A stretch of DNA of 64,000 nt from Sphingopyxis fribergensis (GTDB taxonomy: Bacteria; Pseudomonadota; Alphaproteobacteria; Sphingomonadales; Sphingomonadaceae), in the NCBI RefSeq assembly GCF_000803645.1, contig NZ_CP009122.1:2704501-2768500 (forward strand). Direction: 5' to 3'. Of the stretch, positions 35,959 to 44,148 are shown piece by piece (within the stretch, counting starts at the first letter, position 1; each line of letters opens with the position of its first letter). Position numbers and translations under genes: made by a program. Under the pieces are notes generated by a model, which saw nothing but the letters and a program-made list of their open reading frames with translations, was not told the origin of the DNA and searched no databases.

Positions 35959-36809
35959 GGCCACGCCCCCTCATTGGCCTCGCGGCACTGATTGCGGGCG
36001 CGGGGACGCTGTGGGCGGCGTCGGCATCGTTGCCCCCAAAGCCGCCGACGGTTCCGCAGCGTATCGTTTCGATCAACCTGTGCGCCGACCAGCTCGTGCT
36101 CGCGCTCGCCGACCGGGGGCAGATCGTCGGGCTCACGAAAAACGCGACCGATATCGAAATGTCGGGCGAGGCGGCGAAGGCGCGCGGCATTCCGCTGCTC
36201 AGCAATTCTGCCGAGCAGATATTGGCGATCGAACCCGACCTGATCGTCGGCATGCCCGCGAGCCGCAGCGCGGCGCTTGGCGCGCTGCCCGAACAGACCT
36301 ATCCGCTGCTCGACCTCGACACCGCGAACACGCTTGGCGAAATCTATACGTCGATCCGCCAGACCGCCGTTGCGGTTGGCCATCCCGACCGCGGCGATGC
36401 GCTGGTCGCACGGATGGAGAGCGATCTGGCCGACTTGCCCAAACCGGGCCGCGGCCGCGTCGCGGCCTATTACCAGCGGCGCGGCTATATGACCGGCACG
36501 GGCACGCTAATCGACGAACTCATGACGCGCGTCGGGCTGGTCAATCTTGCGGGCAAGCTCGGCAAGCCGCCGCTGTCGCAGCTGAGTCTCGAGGAGATGG
36601 TCGCCGCCCAGCCCGATTATCTAATCGTCGAGAGCGCGACCGACAAGGTCACTGACCAAGGCAGCGAAATGCTGCATCACCCGGCGCTGAAGGACATCCC
36701 GCGCATCAGCGTGCCGCAGGCGTGGACGGTGTGCGGCAGCCCCGCCTATACGCAAGCGGCGCGCAGCATGGCGGCACAGATCGCGAAATTTGAAGGAAGA
36801 GGCGCATGA
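35955..36809 (+). CDS. btuF: cobalamin ABC transporter substrate-binding protein
   Basis: 284-aa helical-backbone periplasmic binding protein (TroA/FepB fold). TTG start overlapping the cobO stop by 4 nt; hydrophobic export signal ending near WAASAS. Landmarks are RIVSINLCADQLVLALADRGQ, the IEPDLIVGM strand and AQPDYLIVES of the second lobe. It passes corrinoid from BtuB to the BtuCD importer. Overlap with btuC is 4 nt. Confidence 0.92.
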   Translation: MRPRPLIGLAALIAGAGTLWAASASLPPKPPTVPQRIVSINLCADQLVLALADRGQIVGLTKNATDIEMSGEAAKARGIPLLSNSAEQILAIEPDLIVGMPASRSAALGALPEQTYPLLDLDTANTLGEIYTSIRQTAVAVGHPDRGDALVARMESDLADLPKPGRGRVAAYYQRRGYMTGTGTLIDELMTRVGLVNLAGKLGKPPLSQLSLEEMVAAQPDYLIVESATDKVTDQGSEMLHHPALKDIPRISVPQAWTVCGSPAYTQAARSMAAQIAKFEGRGA

Positions 36810-37807
36810 GCCGTTTCGCCCTGCCCCGCTGGTCGCTGATAACAGCGTTGGCGGCGCTGATGCTCGTTGCTGCGGTCGCGTCTTTGTTATTCGGCGCGGT
36901 CGACCTGTCGGTCGCACGGCTCGTCGACGCCGCGATGGGTAACAACGATAAGGTCGCGTCGATCATCCTGTTCGACCTCCGGCTGCCGCGCACGATATTG
37001 GCGCTTGCGGTCGGTGCGATGCTCGGGCTCGCGGGCGCCGCGTTGCAAGGCTATCTGCGCAATCCGCTCGCCGAACCCTCGGTGCTCGGCACGTCGAACG
37101 CCGCGGCGCTCGGCGGCGTCGCGGCGATCTATTTCGGGCTTGCCGAAATCCATCCGATCATCTTGCCGCTGCTCGCCACCGGCGGCGCGCTCGTGTCGCT
37201 CGCCTTGCTCTTCATCCTTTCAGGCAGGGCCGAAAGCCCGCTGACCTTGATCCTCGCGGGGATTGCGGTCGGGACGCTGGCGGTCGCGGGAACGAGCCTT
37301 GCGCTCAACCTGTCGCCCAATCCCTTTGCGGCAATGGAGATCATGACCTGGCTGCTCGGCAGCCTTGAAAACCGGTCGTTCGATCATGTGTGGATCGCGC
37401 TGCCTTGTATCGCCATCGGCGGCGCGATGCTGCTGTGGAACGGCCGCGCGCTCGACGCGCTGACGCTCGGCGAGGATGCGGCGCAGGCGCTGGGCACCGA
37501 TTTGCGGCGCACGCGGCTGCGCCTCTTGATCGGTACGGCGATCGGAGTCGGCGGCGCTGTCGCGGTGTCAGGGTCGATCGGCTTTATCGGCCTGATCGTG
37601 CCGCACCTGGTCCGCCCGCTGACCGACCGCAGCCCGTCGGCGATCCTGCTGCCATCGGCGATCGGCGGCGCGGCACTGCTGACGCTTGCCGATCTGGGCG
37701 TCAGGATCATCCCGACCACGAACGAGCTGAAGCTCGGCGTCGTCACGGCGTTTCTCGGGGTGCCGGTCTTCCTTGTCCACCTGATGCGGGAGCGGCGGCT
37801 ATGGTGA
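36806..37807 (+). CDS. btuC: cobalamin ABC transporter permease
   Basis: 333-aa FecCD-type permease with about ten membrane segments. The conserved AAALQGYLRNPLAEPSVLGTSNAAALGG and SGSIGFIGLIVPHLVRPL segments are present; the latter is the coupling helix for BtuD. It overlaps btuF by 4 nt and btuD by 7 nt. Assignment to corrinoid rather than iron-siderophore transport rests on the riboswitch, btuB and cobO. Confidence 0.93.
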   Translation: MSRFALPRWSLITALAALMLVAAVASLLFGAVDLSVARLVDAAMGNNDKVASIILFDLRLPRTILALAVGAMLGLAGAALQGYLRNPLAEPSVLGTSNAAALGGVAAIYFGLAEIHPIILPLLATGGALVSLALLFILSGRAESPLTLILAGIAVGTLAVAGTSLALNLSPNPFAAMEIMTWLLGSLENRSFDHVWIALPCIAIGGAMLLWNGRALDALTLGEDAAQALGTDLRRTRLRLLIGTAIGVGGAVAVSGSIGFIGLIVPHLVRPLTDRSPSAILLPSAIGGAALLTLADLGVRIIPTTNELKLGVVTAFLGVPVFLVHLMRERRLW

Positions 37808-38574
37808 CCATCACGCTGAACGACGTCGGCGTCACGCTTGGCCGGCGCGCGGTGGTCCACGGCGTCAGCGCGGCCTTTGGCCCCGGCACGCTGACCGGGA
37901 TTGTCGGCCCCAATGGCGCGGGCAAATCGACGCTGGCGCGCGCGATGCTCGCGCTGGTGTCGGCAAGCGGGTCTGTGCGGGTTGACGACGTCGATGCCGC
38001 CGCGATGCCGCGCGGCGAGTTGGCGCGGCGGATCGCTTATGTGCCGCAGGGGCAGACTTTGCACTGGCCGCTCACCGTTGAACGGCTCGTCGGGCTGGGG
38101 CGGCTGCCGCACCTCGCGCCGATGTCACGGATCGCCGACACCGATACCGCGGCGATTGAGCGCGCGATGGCGCGCGCCGATGTGCTCGATCTACGCGACC
38201 GAATTGCGACCGAATTGTCGGGTGGCGAACGCGCGCGCGTGCTGTTCGCGCGCGCACTTGCGGTCGAGGCGCCGGCGCTGATCGCCGACGAACCGCTCGC
38301 AAGCCTCGACCCGGGGCATCAGATCGACGTGATGGACATGCTCCGCGCCGAAGCGGCGGGCGGCGCGCTGGTGATCGCGGTGCTGCACGATCTGACGCTC
38401 GCGGCGCGCTATTGCGACCGGCTGCTGCTGATCGATAGCGGGCGGATCGTCGCCGACGGGACGCCCCCCGAGGTGCTGACCGCCGAAAGGCTGCGCAAGG
38501 TTTACGGCATTGATGCGCGGGTCGAGACCGGTGGAGAGTGGCCGACCATCACCACCTTCGGTCGCGCGCGATGA
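37801..38574 (+). CDS. btuD: cobalamin ABC transporter ATPase
   Basis: 257-aa ABC ATPase. The ATG at 37801 lies inside the end of btuC and gives MVTITLNDVGVTLG; the longer frame is a btuC shadow. Walker A GPNGAGKST, Q-loop YVPQGQ, signature LSGGE, Walker B ALIADEPLASLD and the switch His in VLHD are complete. It powers BtuC. Its stop overlaps the next ATG by 4 nt, coupling a dioxygenase-like gene to the transporter. Confidence 0.94.
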   Translation: MVTITLNDVGVTLGRRAVVHGVSAAFGPGTLTGIVGPNGAGKSTLARAMLALVSASGSVRVDDVDAAAMPRGELARRIAYVPQGQTLHWPLTVERLVGLGRLPHLAPMSRIADTDTAAIERAMARADVLDLRDRIATELSGGERARVLFARALAVEAPALIADEPLASLDPGHQIDVMDMLRAEAAGGALVIAVLHDLTLAARYCDRLLLIDSGRIVADGTPPEVLTAERLRKVYGIDARVETGGEWPTITTFGRAR

Positions 38575-39260
38575 GCGAACGGCTCTTTTGCGAACAGGGC
38601 CATGCCGCAGTGCCGTTGTTCGAACCTGATTTGGTCCGCATGGCCGCGGCCGACATCGCCGAGCATATCGACCGGGTCGCGCGCGCTCTTTACATGCCCT
38701 TCGAACAAAGCTGCCCCGACGCGCCGCTGAGCGAGCGGATCGACCGTATCTATGCGAAGGAGCGCAGCGTTGCGAACCTACTGCGCCTGGCCGTCTGCAC
38801 CGATGCACATCGCGGCGAGCGGCTGCAGGCGCTCGCGAACGATCCGCGACTGATCGAAACCGCCGAACGGCTCGGCGGCCGTAAGCTGTCGGGAAAGATC
38901 GCGCGCGTCCGCGCCAGCATCGCCTGCTTTCCCGAACATCGCCATGCGTGGCACAGTGACGTGGCGCGCGATGACGGCACCGGATGCGGCAAGGTGGTGG
39001 TGACCGCCTGGATCCCGCTGACCGACGCCCGGCCGGAGCGCGGCGGGCTGGAGATTGCGGCGGGGCGCCAGCCCGCGCCGCTCGCGAGCATGGGCGACGA
39101 CGGGTTCGAAATTCCCGAATGGCGCCTCGCCGACCTGCCGCGCGTACAACCCGAATGCCCGGCGGGGACGGTGCTGTTCCTCGACCGCTTCACCCCGCAC
39201 CGCACCCTGCCTGCGAAGGCGACGCGCTTTGCGCTCGTCGTGTGGATGAAGGCCGCTTAG
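38571..39260 (+). CDS. phytanoyl-CoA dioxygenase-like 2OG-Fe(II) oxygenase
   Basis: 229-aa protein of the PhyH superfamily. The iron facial triad is visible as His128-x-Asp130 (HAWHSD) and His210 (FTPHRT), with Arg219 (ATRFAL) placed to bind 2-oxoglutarate, so it is probably catalytically competent. The middle has VVVTAWIPLTDARPERGGLE, the typical conserved strand. It is cytoplasmic (no signal). Its start overlaps btuD by 4 nt and it ends tail-to-tail with GH20, so it belongs to the cobalamin operon. No oxygenase of this family has an established part in B12 uptake that I know of; corrinoid or ligand modification, or an unrelated B12-linked step, are open possibilities. Confidence 0.8.
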   Translation: MSERLFCEQGHAAVPLFEPDLVRMAAADIAEHIDRVARALYMPFEQSCPDAPLSERIDRIYAKERSVANLLRLAVCTDAHRGERLQALANDPRLIETAERLGGRKLSGKIARVRASIACFPEHRHAWHSDVARDDGTGCGKVVVTAWIPLTDARPERGGLEIAAGRQPAPLASMGDDGFEIPEWRLADLPRVQPECPAGTVLFLDRFTPHRTLPAKATRFALVVWMKAA

Positions 39261-41803
39261 CGGGCGGGTTCGACGCGGATCGTGCGGCTTGCGCGTTTGC
39301 CGTCGGCGGAGCGGCTGCGCATATCGGCCGCACCGCTGACCGTCACCGGCCCCGAATAGCGCGTCCAAGCACCGCCCCCAATCCGATATTCGATTGCGGT
39401 CCCCGGGAACATGCTGTTCGCCTCGAGCTTGCCGTTCGCGATCCGCGCGCCGGGAGGGGCGACGCGATAGGCGATACCCATGCGGTCGAGCATCGGCCAT
39501 TGCGCGGCGACCCGCCCGGCGAAATCCCGCCAGCCCGCCTTGAGCTTCGCCGCATCGACACGCTGATCGCCCCATATATAACTGGCGCCCGCCTGATACG
39601 CCGGGGTCCAAGGCGCCGGGCTCCATGCGCGTTCGGCGAGCGCGAGCAGGCGCGGGAAGAGCATATAGTCGGCCTGCGCGTCGGTGCGGATCGTCTCGCT
39701 CCATAGCTGCGCCTGCAGCCCCGCGACGCGGTGGCCGGGCTGAAGGATCGGTTTGTCCTCGATCGCCGTGCCCTCCGCCTGAATGTTGCGGATCGTCGCG
39801 GCATTGGCCGGCAGATTGGCGGGCATGAAGCCGAACACCTGATACGGATCGACCCCGCGCGAGGCCCAGTTATAACCGCCCTCGTCGGGGTGCGGCGCGT
39901 AGGGCATATCGAAATAGCCGAGGTCGGGGACAGACAGGACCGTGTCCCAGCCGCGGTTCATCTGGTCGTGCGCCTCGCGGATCGCGCCCGCGTGGAGCAC
40001 GCCCCAGATGTTGGTCTGGACTTTTCCCGGCATGCGCGCGGCTTCGGTGTGCCCCATGCCGTCGCTCCACCCGGCGGCTTCGAGCCCCTTGGCGGCGAGA
40101 CTCTGGCTCACGCGTTCGATGAAGCGCGGGGTGAGCTTGCCCGCATCGCCGCCATTTTCGGCGATCATCGCCATGCAGGCGGGCGATTTGACCCACGCGC
40201 CCGCGGTCTCATCGGCGCCGAGGTGGAAGGTCTTGAGCCGCGCTCCGGCCTGCTCATGCATCTTGGCGAGCGCATCGACCACCGTGTCGACGAAGCGATA
40301 GGTCGCGGGCAGGCACACGTTCAGCGTGTTGTCGTCGTAATTCTGGATGCTGCGATATTCGGTCGTGTCGGCGGGGTCGATCAGCCGATAGGCGTCCGCC
40401 TCGGCCTTTTTTCCTTCAGCGGTCAGCCGTGCGGCGCGCACCTCCATCGCCCTGATCGCGGCGCGACTGTGGCCGGGCATGTCGATCGATGGGATGACCT
40501 CGATCTGCCGTGCGGCCGCCGCCCTGACGATCGCGACATAATCGGCGACGCTGAGGTAGCCGTTGACACCGCCGGTCCCGTCGGGACCAGCGCCGAGTTG
40601 CGGAAGCAGGCACGTCGTCTCGGCAGGATCATGGCAGCGTTTCGAGCCGATTTCGGCGAGTTCGGGAAGCGCCGGGATCTCGATCCGCCAGCCTTCGTCA
40701 TCGGCGAGATGGAGGTGCAGCTTGTTGAGCTTGTACGCCGCCATCGCTTCGACCAGCTTGAAAAGCTGGTCGCGGCCGTGGAAGTTGCGGCCAAGGTCGA
40801 TATGGAGCCCGCGGAAACGATATTCGGGGGCGTCCTCGACATGGAGCGGCCTGAGCTTGCCGCGTTCGAACATTGCCTGCTGGGCGAGCGAGCGCAGCGC
40901 ATGGCTAGCCCCCGCCGCGTCGCCCGCGATGATCGAGATACCCGACGCCTTGACGTCAAGGACATAGCTTTCCGGCTTCATCGCCGTGTCGACGCGGATC
41001 GCGAGCGGCACCGCGCCACCCTCGGCCACGCCGAGCGCCATCAGAGCGGGCGCGACGGCGCTCCGTTCGAGACCAGTCAGTGTCAGCGCGACGCCGCGGC
41101 CGAGGTCGATGGCTTTGTCCCTGCCCTGCGTCGCTTTGGCCGGTTTGGGGAGAATCGCGATGCCCGTCGCTTCGGGCGCCTGCCGCTCGGCCTGCGACGC
41201 AAAGGCGCGTTCGGCGGTGAGCCAGCGCGTCTTGTCGGCGTCGCCCTTGGTCGCGAGCTTCGCCTCGTCGGTCATCGGCGCGACGAAGGGCAGATATTGG
41301 AGGCCCGTTTCGGGATCGAGGATGGGACGCGTCGCCGCGATCGTGCGCGGCTGCAATCCGTCGACAACCAGATAGGCGTTGGGCATCGCGAACGCCTTGG
41401 AGAAATTGGACCCGGTGCCCCACAGTCTGATCTCATATTTAGAGCCGGGGCGCAGCGTCGCGCCGGGTTTCAGCGTCAGTTGCTGCAGATCGCCATTGAC
41501 GAGCTGATGCGTGAAGATGTCGCTTTCGACAAGCGGGAGCCGATTGACGAAGCTGAAGTAGAGCGAGAGGCCCTGCGTCGGGAGCGCGTCCGGCAGCCGT
41601 TCGGGCATCGTCAGCGTGATCGTCGACAGGAAACAGCCCTCGATGCCGGTCGGGCACGCCGGGCCATTGTCGACCACCTGATAGCGGTAGCCCAGCGTAT
41701 CGGCGAAGCGGTCGAGCGAGGCTTGCGGCGACGTGTCCGCCGCCGAAGCCAGCGGCGCGGCCAGCGCCGCAATCGACGTCCCCATCGCCCTTAAGGCCCG
41801 CAT
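39257..41803 (-). CDS. GH20 beta-N-acetylhexosaminidase, chitobiase architecture
   Basis: Exported 848-aa enzyme. After a signal peptide (ending ASAADTS) come a chitobiase carbohydrate-binding domain (about 25-170, with RYQVVDNG and YEIRLWGTGSNFSKAF), a GH20b domain (about 200-315), the catalytic barrel with HIDLGRNFHG, KLHLHLADDEGWRIEIP and the Asp-Glu pair in HLGADETAG, and a C-terminal chitobiase Ig-like domain (about 790-848). It works by substrate-assisted catalysis to release GlcNAc from chitooligosaccharides in the periplasm. It is divergent from the GntR regulator and the GlcNAc operon. Its stop overlaps the dioxygenase stop by 3 bases. Confidence 0.94.
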   Translation of the reverse strand: MRALRAMGTSIAALAAPLASAADTSPQASLDRFADTLGYRYQVVDNGPACPTGIEGCFLSTITLTMPERLPDALPTQGLSLYFSFVNRLPLVESDIFTHQLVNGDLQQLTLKPGATLRPGSKYEIRLWGTGSNFSKAFAMPNAYLVVDGLQPRTIAATRPILDPETGLQYLPFVAPMTDEAKLATKGDADKTRWLTAERAFASQAERQAPEATGIAILPKPAKATQGRDKAIDLGRGVALTLTGLERSAVAPALMALGVAEGGAVPLAIRVDTAMKPESYVLDVKASGISIIAGDAAGASHALRSLAQQAMFERGKLRPLHVEDAPEYRFRGLHIDLGRNFHGRDQLFKLVEAMAAYKLNKLHLHLADDEGWRIEIPALPELAEIGSKRCHDPAETTCLLPQLGAGPDGTGGVNGYLSVADYVAIVRAAAARQIEVIPSIDMPGHSRAAIRAMEVRAARLTAEGKKAEADAYRLIDPADTTEYRSIQNYDDNTLNVCLPATYRFVDTVVDALAKMHEQAGARLKTFHLGADETAGAWVKSPACMAMIAENGGDAGKLTPRFIERVSQSLAAKGLEAAGWSDGMGHTEAARMPGKVQTNIWGVLHAGAIREAHDQMNRGWDTVLSVPDLGYFDMPYAPHPDEGGYNWASRGVDPYQVFGFMPANLPANAATIRNIQAEGTAIEDKPILQPGHRVAGLQAQLWSETIRTDAQADYMLFPRLLALAERAWSPAPWTPAYQAGASYIWGDQRVDAAKLKAGWRDFAGRVAAQWPMLDRMGIAYRVAPPGARIANGKLEANSMFPGTAIEYRIGGGAWTRYSGPVTVSGAADMRSRSADGKRASRTIRVEPAR

Positions 41804-42072
41804 TCCTATTCTCCCGGTCAGTAATTTGTATCTAAATTGTCATGTCACCCTTGGTCGGTCAACGGCTTTCGATCGGGCTGTTTTAGCGGAATAAACGGCA
41901 AAACGCTTGCACGTGTCGCGTCGACCTGCAGAATAAGGGGCCAATTGGTTTTATATTAGTATTGCGATCAAGCCCTCCCCGGCAGCGGCAATCACTTAGC
42001 TCGCGCAACCACAGTTGGCGCGAACGGGTCGCAACCGATTGACGCGACGATACCAATGCAACACATAAGGTG
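41804..42072. promoter_or_regulatory. divergent regulatory region of the GlcNAc locus
   Basis: 269 bp between GH20 and the GntR gene. It is AT-richer than its surroundings, with ATTGGTTTTATATTAGTATTG near 41945-41965. ATTGGT followed by an A/T-rich TATAT run also occurs (on the other strand) at the promoter before the deaminase gene, near 43045-43067, so this may be the GntR operator. No gene or strong hairpin is seen. Confidence 0.4.
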
Positions 42073-42864
42073 ATGGCGCTGGTCGTATCGGCCGAAACGC
42101 CTTTGCAACCGGATGGAGCAACGTCCTTGTCACTGATCGAACGCGTGGGGCCGCTGCAAAAGGACGATCCCACCCCGCTGTACCTTCAGTTGCAGAAGAT
42201 TCTGCGCGACGCGGTCGAGGGGCAATTGGTCAAGGCTGAGGAGGCGATTCCGACCGAGCGCGACCTCGCCGAGGAATTCGACGTGTCGCGGATCACGGTG
42301 CGCAAAGCCATCGACGGGCTGGTTGCCGACGGCATCGTGACGCGGCGACGCGGCGCGGGGACCTTCGTCACCCGGCCGCGCGTCGAGAAGAGCTTTTCGA
42401 GGCTGACCTCCTTCTCGGAAGACATGGTGTCGCGCGGGCGCAAACCGCACAGCGAATGGATCAGCAAGACCGCGGGCGCCGTCACGCCCGAGGAGGCGCT
42501 GTCACTCGGCCTGTCGCCGGGCTCGCTCGTCTATCGCTTTCACCGCATCCGCTATGCCGACGACACCTCGATGGCGCTCGAATATGCGACGATCCCGGCC
42601 TATTGCCTGCCGTCGGTCGAGACGGTCGGGGCATCGCTGTACGAGGCGCTCGAAGCCGCCGGACATCTGCCTGTGCGCGCGCTCCAGCGGCTGCGCGCGG
42701 TCGCCTTCACCGCCGAACAGGCCGATGTACTTGGGATCGAGGCCGGCACGCCGGGCCTGTTCATCGAACGACGCGGCTTCCTGTCCGACGGGCGCACGGC
42801 CGAATTCACCCAAAGCTATTATCGCGGCGACGCCTATGACGTCGTCGCCGAGTTGAACGGCTAG
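42073..42864 (+). CDS. GntR/HutC-family regulator of GlcNAc utilisation
   Basis: 263-aa regulator. The N-terminal winged helix (about 35-100) shows PLYLQLQKILRDAV, IPTERDLAEEFDVSRITVRK and GAGTFVTRP; the UTRA effector domain follows, with the typical GLSPGSLVYRFHRIRYAD and EYATIPAYCLPSV and a terminal FTQSYYRGDAYD. Relatives bind GlcN-6-P or GlcNAc-6-P and control nag genes. ATG at 42073 is used, but a GGAG-preceded TTG around 42127 would remove about 18 residues before the HTH and is possible. It is divergent from GH20 and upstream of the nag/PTS operon. Confidence 0.9.
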   Translation: MALVVSAETPLQPDGATSLSLIERVGPLQKDDPTPLYLQLQKILRDAVEGQLVKAEEAIPTERDLAEEFDVSRITVRKAIDGLVADGIVTRRRGAGTFVTRPRVEKSFSRLTSFSEDMVSRGRKPHSEWISKTAGAVTPEEALSLGLSPGSLVYRFHRIRYADDTSMALEYATIPAYCLPSVETVGASLYEALEAAGHLPVRALQRLRAVAFTAEQADVLGIEAGTPGLFIERRGFLSDGRTAEFTQSYYRGDAYDVVAELNG

Positions 42865-43110
42865 GCGCCACAGGCCTTCCCCTCCGCGTTCGCGCCTCCC
42901 TATAAGACCAATTTCCGGCGACGGCCGCACCGCCGCGGCCGGTTTTCGTCCGGCGTGCCGCACATCTGGAACGCTAGGAATGGCAACGTTGCAGCGATTG
43001 AATCATGAAAATTCACCCTTCGCAAACATACGCCTTGATGAGACCTATATAACCTATATAGTACCAATGTAGCGAGCGGCCGCACGCCGCCGACCGGGAG
43101 ACGAGATTCT
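42865..43110. other. intergenic region upstream of the nag/PTS operon
   Basis: 246 bp. The first 110 bp are GC-rich without visible signals; the last 90 bp hold the AT-rich promoter and tandem repeat listed separately, and the start context of the deaminase gene. Confidence 0.6.
43035..43062 (+). promoter_or_regulatory. probable promoter with tandem 9-bp repeat (operator)
   Basis: TTGATG (43035-43040) and TATAGT (43057-43062) with a 16-bp spacer resemble a housekeeping promoter. The spacer and -10 element coincide with a perfect tandem repeat of ACCTATATA (43043-43051 and 43052-43060) followed by GTACCAATG. The overlap suggests a regulator, probably the neighbouring GntR protein, binds on top of the promoter. 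Confidence 0.55.
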
Positions 43111-44148
43111 ATGACGCCGAACGCCGCATCGGACGGACGACAGACGCTGATGGAGCAGGAAGCAGGCGAAGCGGCAGCTGCGGTCGCACGGATGCTCGAG
43201 GCGAATCGGGATGCGGTCGCCGCGATCGGTCGGCACCTTCGCGCCTCTCCCCCCGCGGCTGTCGTGACCTGCGCGCGCGGATCGTCGGATCATGCCGCTA
43301 CCTATGCCAAATATCTGATCGAGACGATGACGGGGACGCCGACCGCGTCGGCCGCGCTGTCGATCGCCTCGCTTTACGACGCGCCCGCAGTCGCCGGAAA
43401 CCGGCTGTGCCTTGCGATTTCGCAGTCGGGCAAGAGCCCCGACTTGCTCGCCGCGGTCGAGCAACAGCGCGATGCCGGGGCCTTTGTCGTCGCGCTCGTC
43501 AATGCCCACGATACGCCGCTCGCCAAGCTCTCCGACGTCGTGATCCCGCTGTCGGCGGGGATCGAGCGCTCGGTCGCCGCGACCAAATCCTATATCTGCT
43601 CGCTCGCTGCGATCGCGGCGCTCGTCGCGGCGTGGGCCGAGGATGCGACGCTCGAAGACGCGCTGACCACCCTGCCCGCGCAGCTTGCCGAGGCGTTCGC
43701 GCTCGACTGGTCGCCCGCCGTCGCCGCCTATCGGGGCGCGACCAACCTGTTCGTGCTCGGCCGCGGCTATGGCCTTGGCGTCGCGCAGGAGGCGGCGCTC
43801 AAATTCAAGGAGACCTCGGGGCTCCACGCCGAAAGTTTCAGCGCCGCCGAGGTTCGCCACGGTCCGATGGCGATCGTCGGCGATGCTTTCCATATCCTCG
43901 CCTTTGGCGGCAGCGACCGCGCGGCGGTCAGCGTCCGCGAGGCGGCGACCGAGTTCCGCGGCCGCGGCGCGACGGTGCTGCTAGCCGATCCCGGGGGCGG
44001 CGACCTGCCGGCCATTGCGGCGCACCCGGCGATCGAGCCGATCCTGCTGATCCAGAGTTTTTACCGCATGGCGAGCGCGCTCGCGCTGGCGCGGGGTCAC
44101 AACCCCGACTCGCCTCCGCATCTCAACAAGGTTACCGAGACCCTATGA
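43111..44148 (+). CDS. nagB2: SIS-domain glucosamine-6-phosphate deaminase (NagB-II type)
   Basis: 345-aa protein with two SIS domains, like the isomerase half of GlmS but without the glutaminase domain. Sugar-phosphate loop motifs are CARGSSDHAATYAKY, SQSGKSPDL, GIERSVAATKSY, LGRGYGLGVAQEAALKFKE and SAAEVRHGPMA. In Shewanella, Sphingomonas-like bacteria and others this class deaminates GlcN-6-P to fructose-6-P in place of NagB. Its operon position before nagA and the PTS agrees. It overlaps nagA by 4 nt. Confidence 0.92.
   Translation: MTPNAASDGRQTLMEQEAGEAAAAVARMLEANRDAVAAIGRHLRASPPAAVVTCARGSSDHAATYAKYLIETMTGTPTASAALSIASLYDAPAVAGNRLCLAISQSGKSPDLLAAVEQQRDAGAFVVALVNAHDTPLAKLSDVVIPLSAGIERSVAATKSYICSLAAIAALVAAWAEDATLEDALTTLPAQLAEAFALDWSPAVAAYRGATNLFVLGRGYGLGVAQEAALKFKETSGLHAESFSAAEVRHGPMAIVGDAFHILAFGGSDRAAVSVREAATEFRGRGATVLLADPGGGDLPAIAAHPAIEPILLIQSFYRMASALALARGHNPDSPPHLNKVTETL

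Noticed and set aside
38571..39260. DUF1826-type protein as identity of the last cobalamin-operon gene
   Set aside because: The HxD, distal His and Arg positions and the VTAWIPLTDARPERGG segment fit PhyH-type oxygenases better.
39731..41794. 687-aa plus-strand open frame
   Set aside because: Antisense to the GH20 gene, which has complete catalytic and accessory domains.
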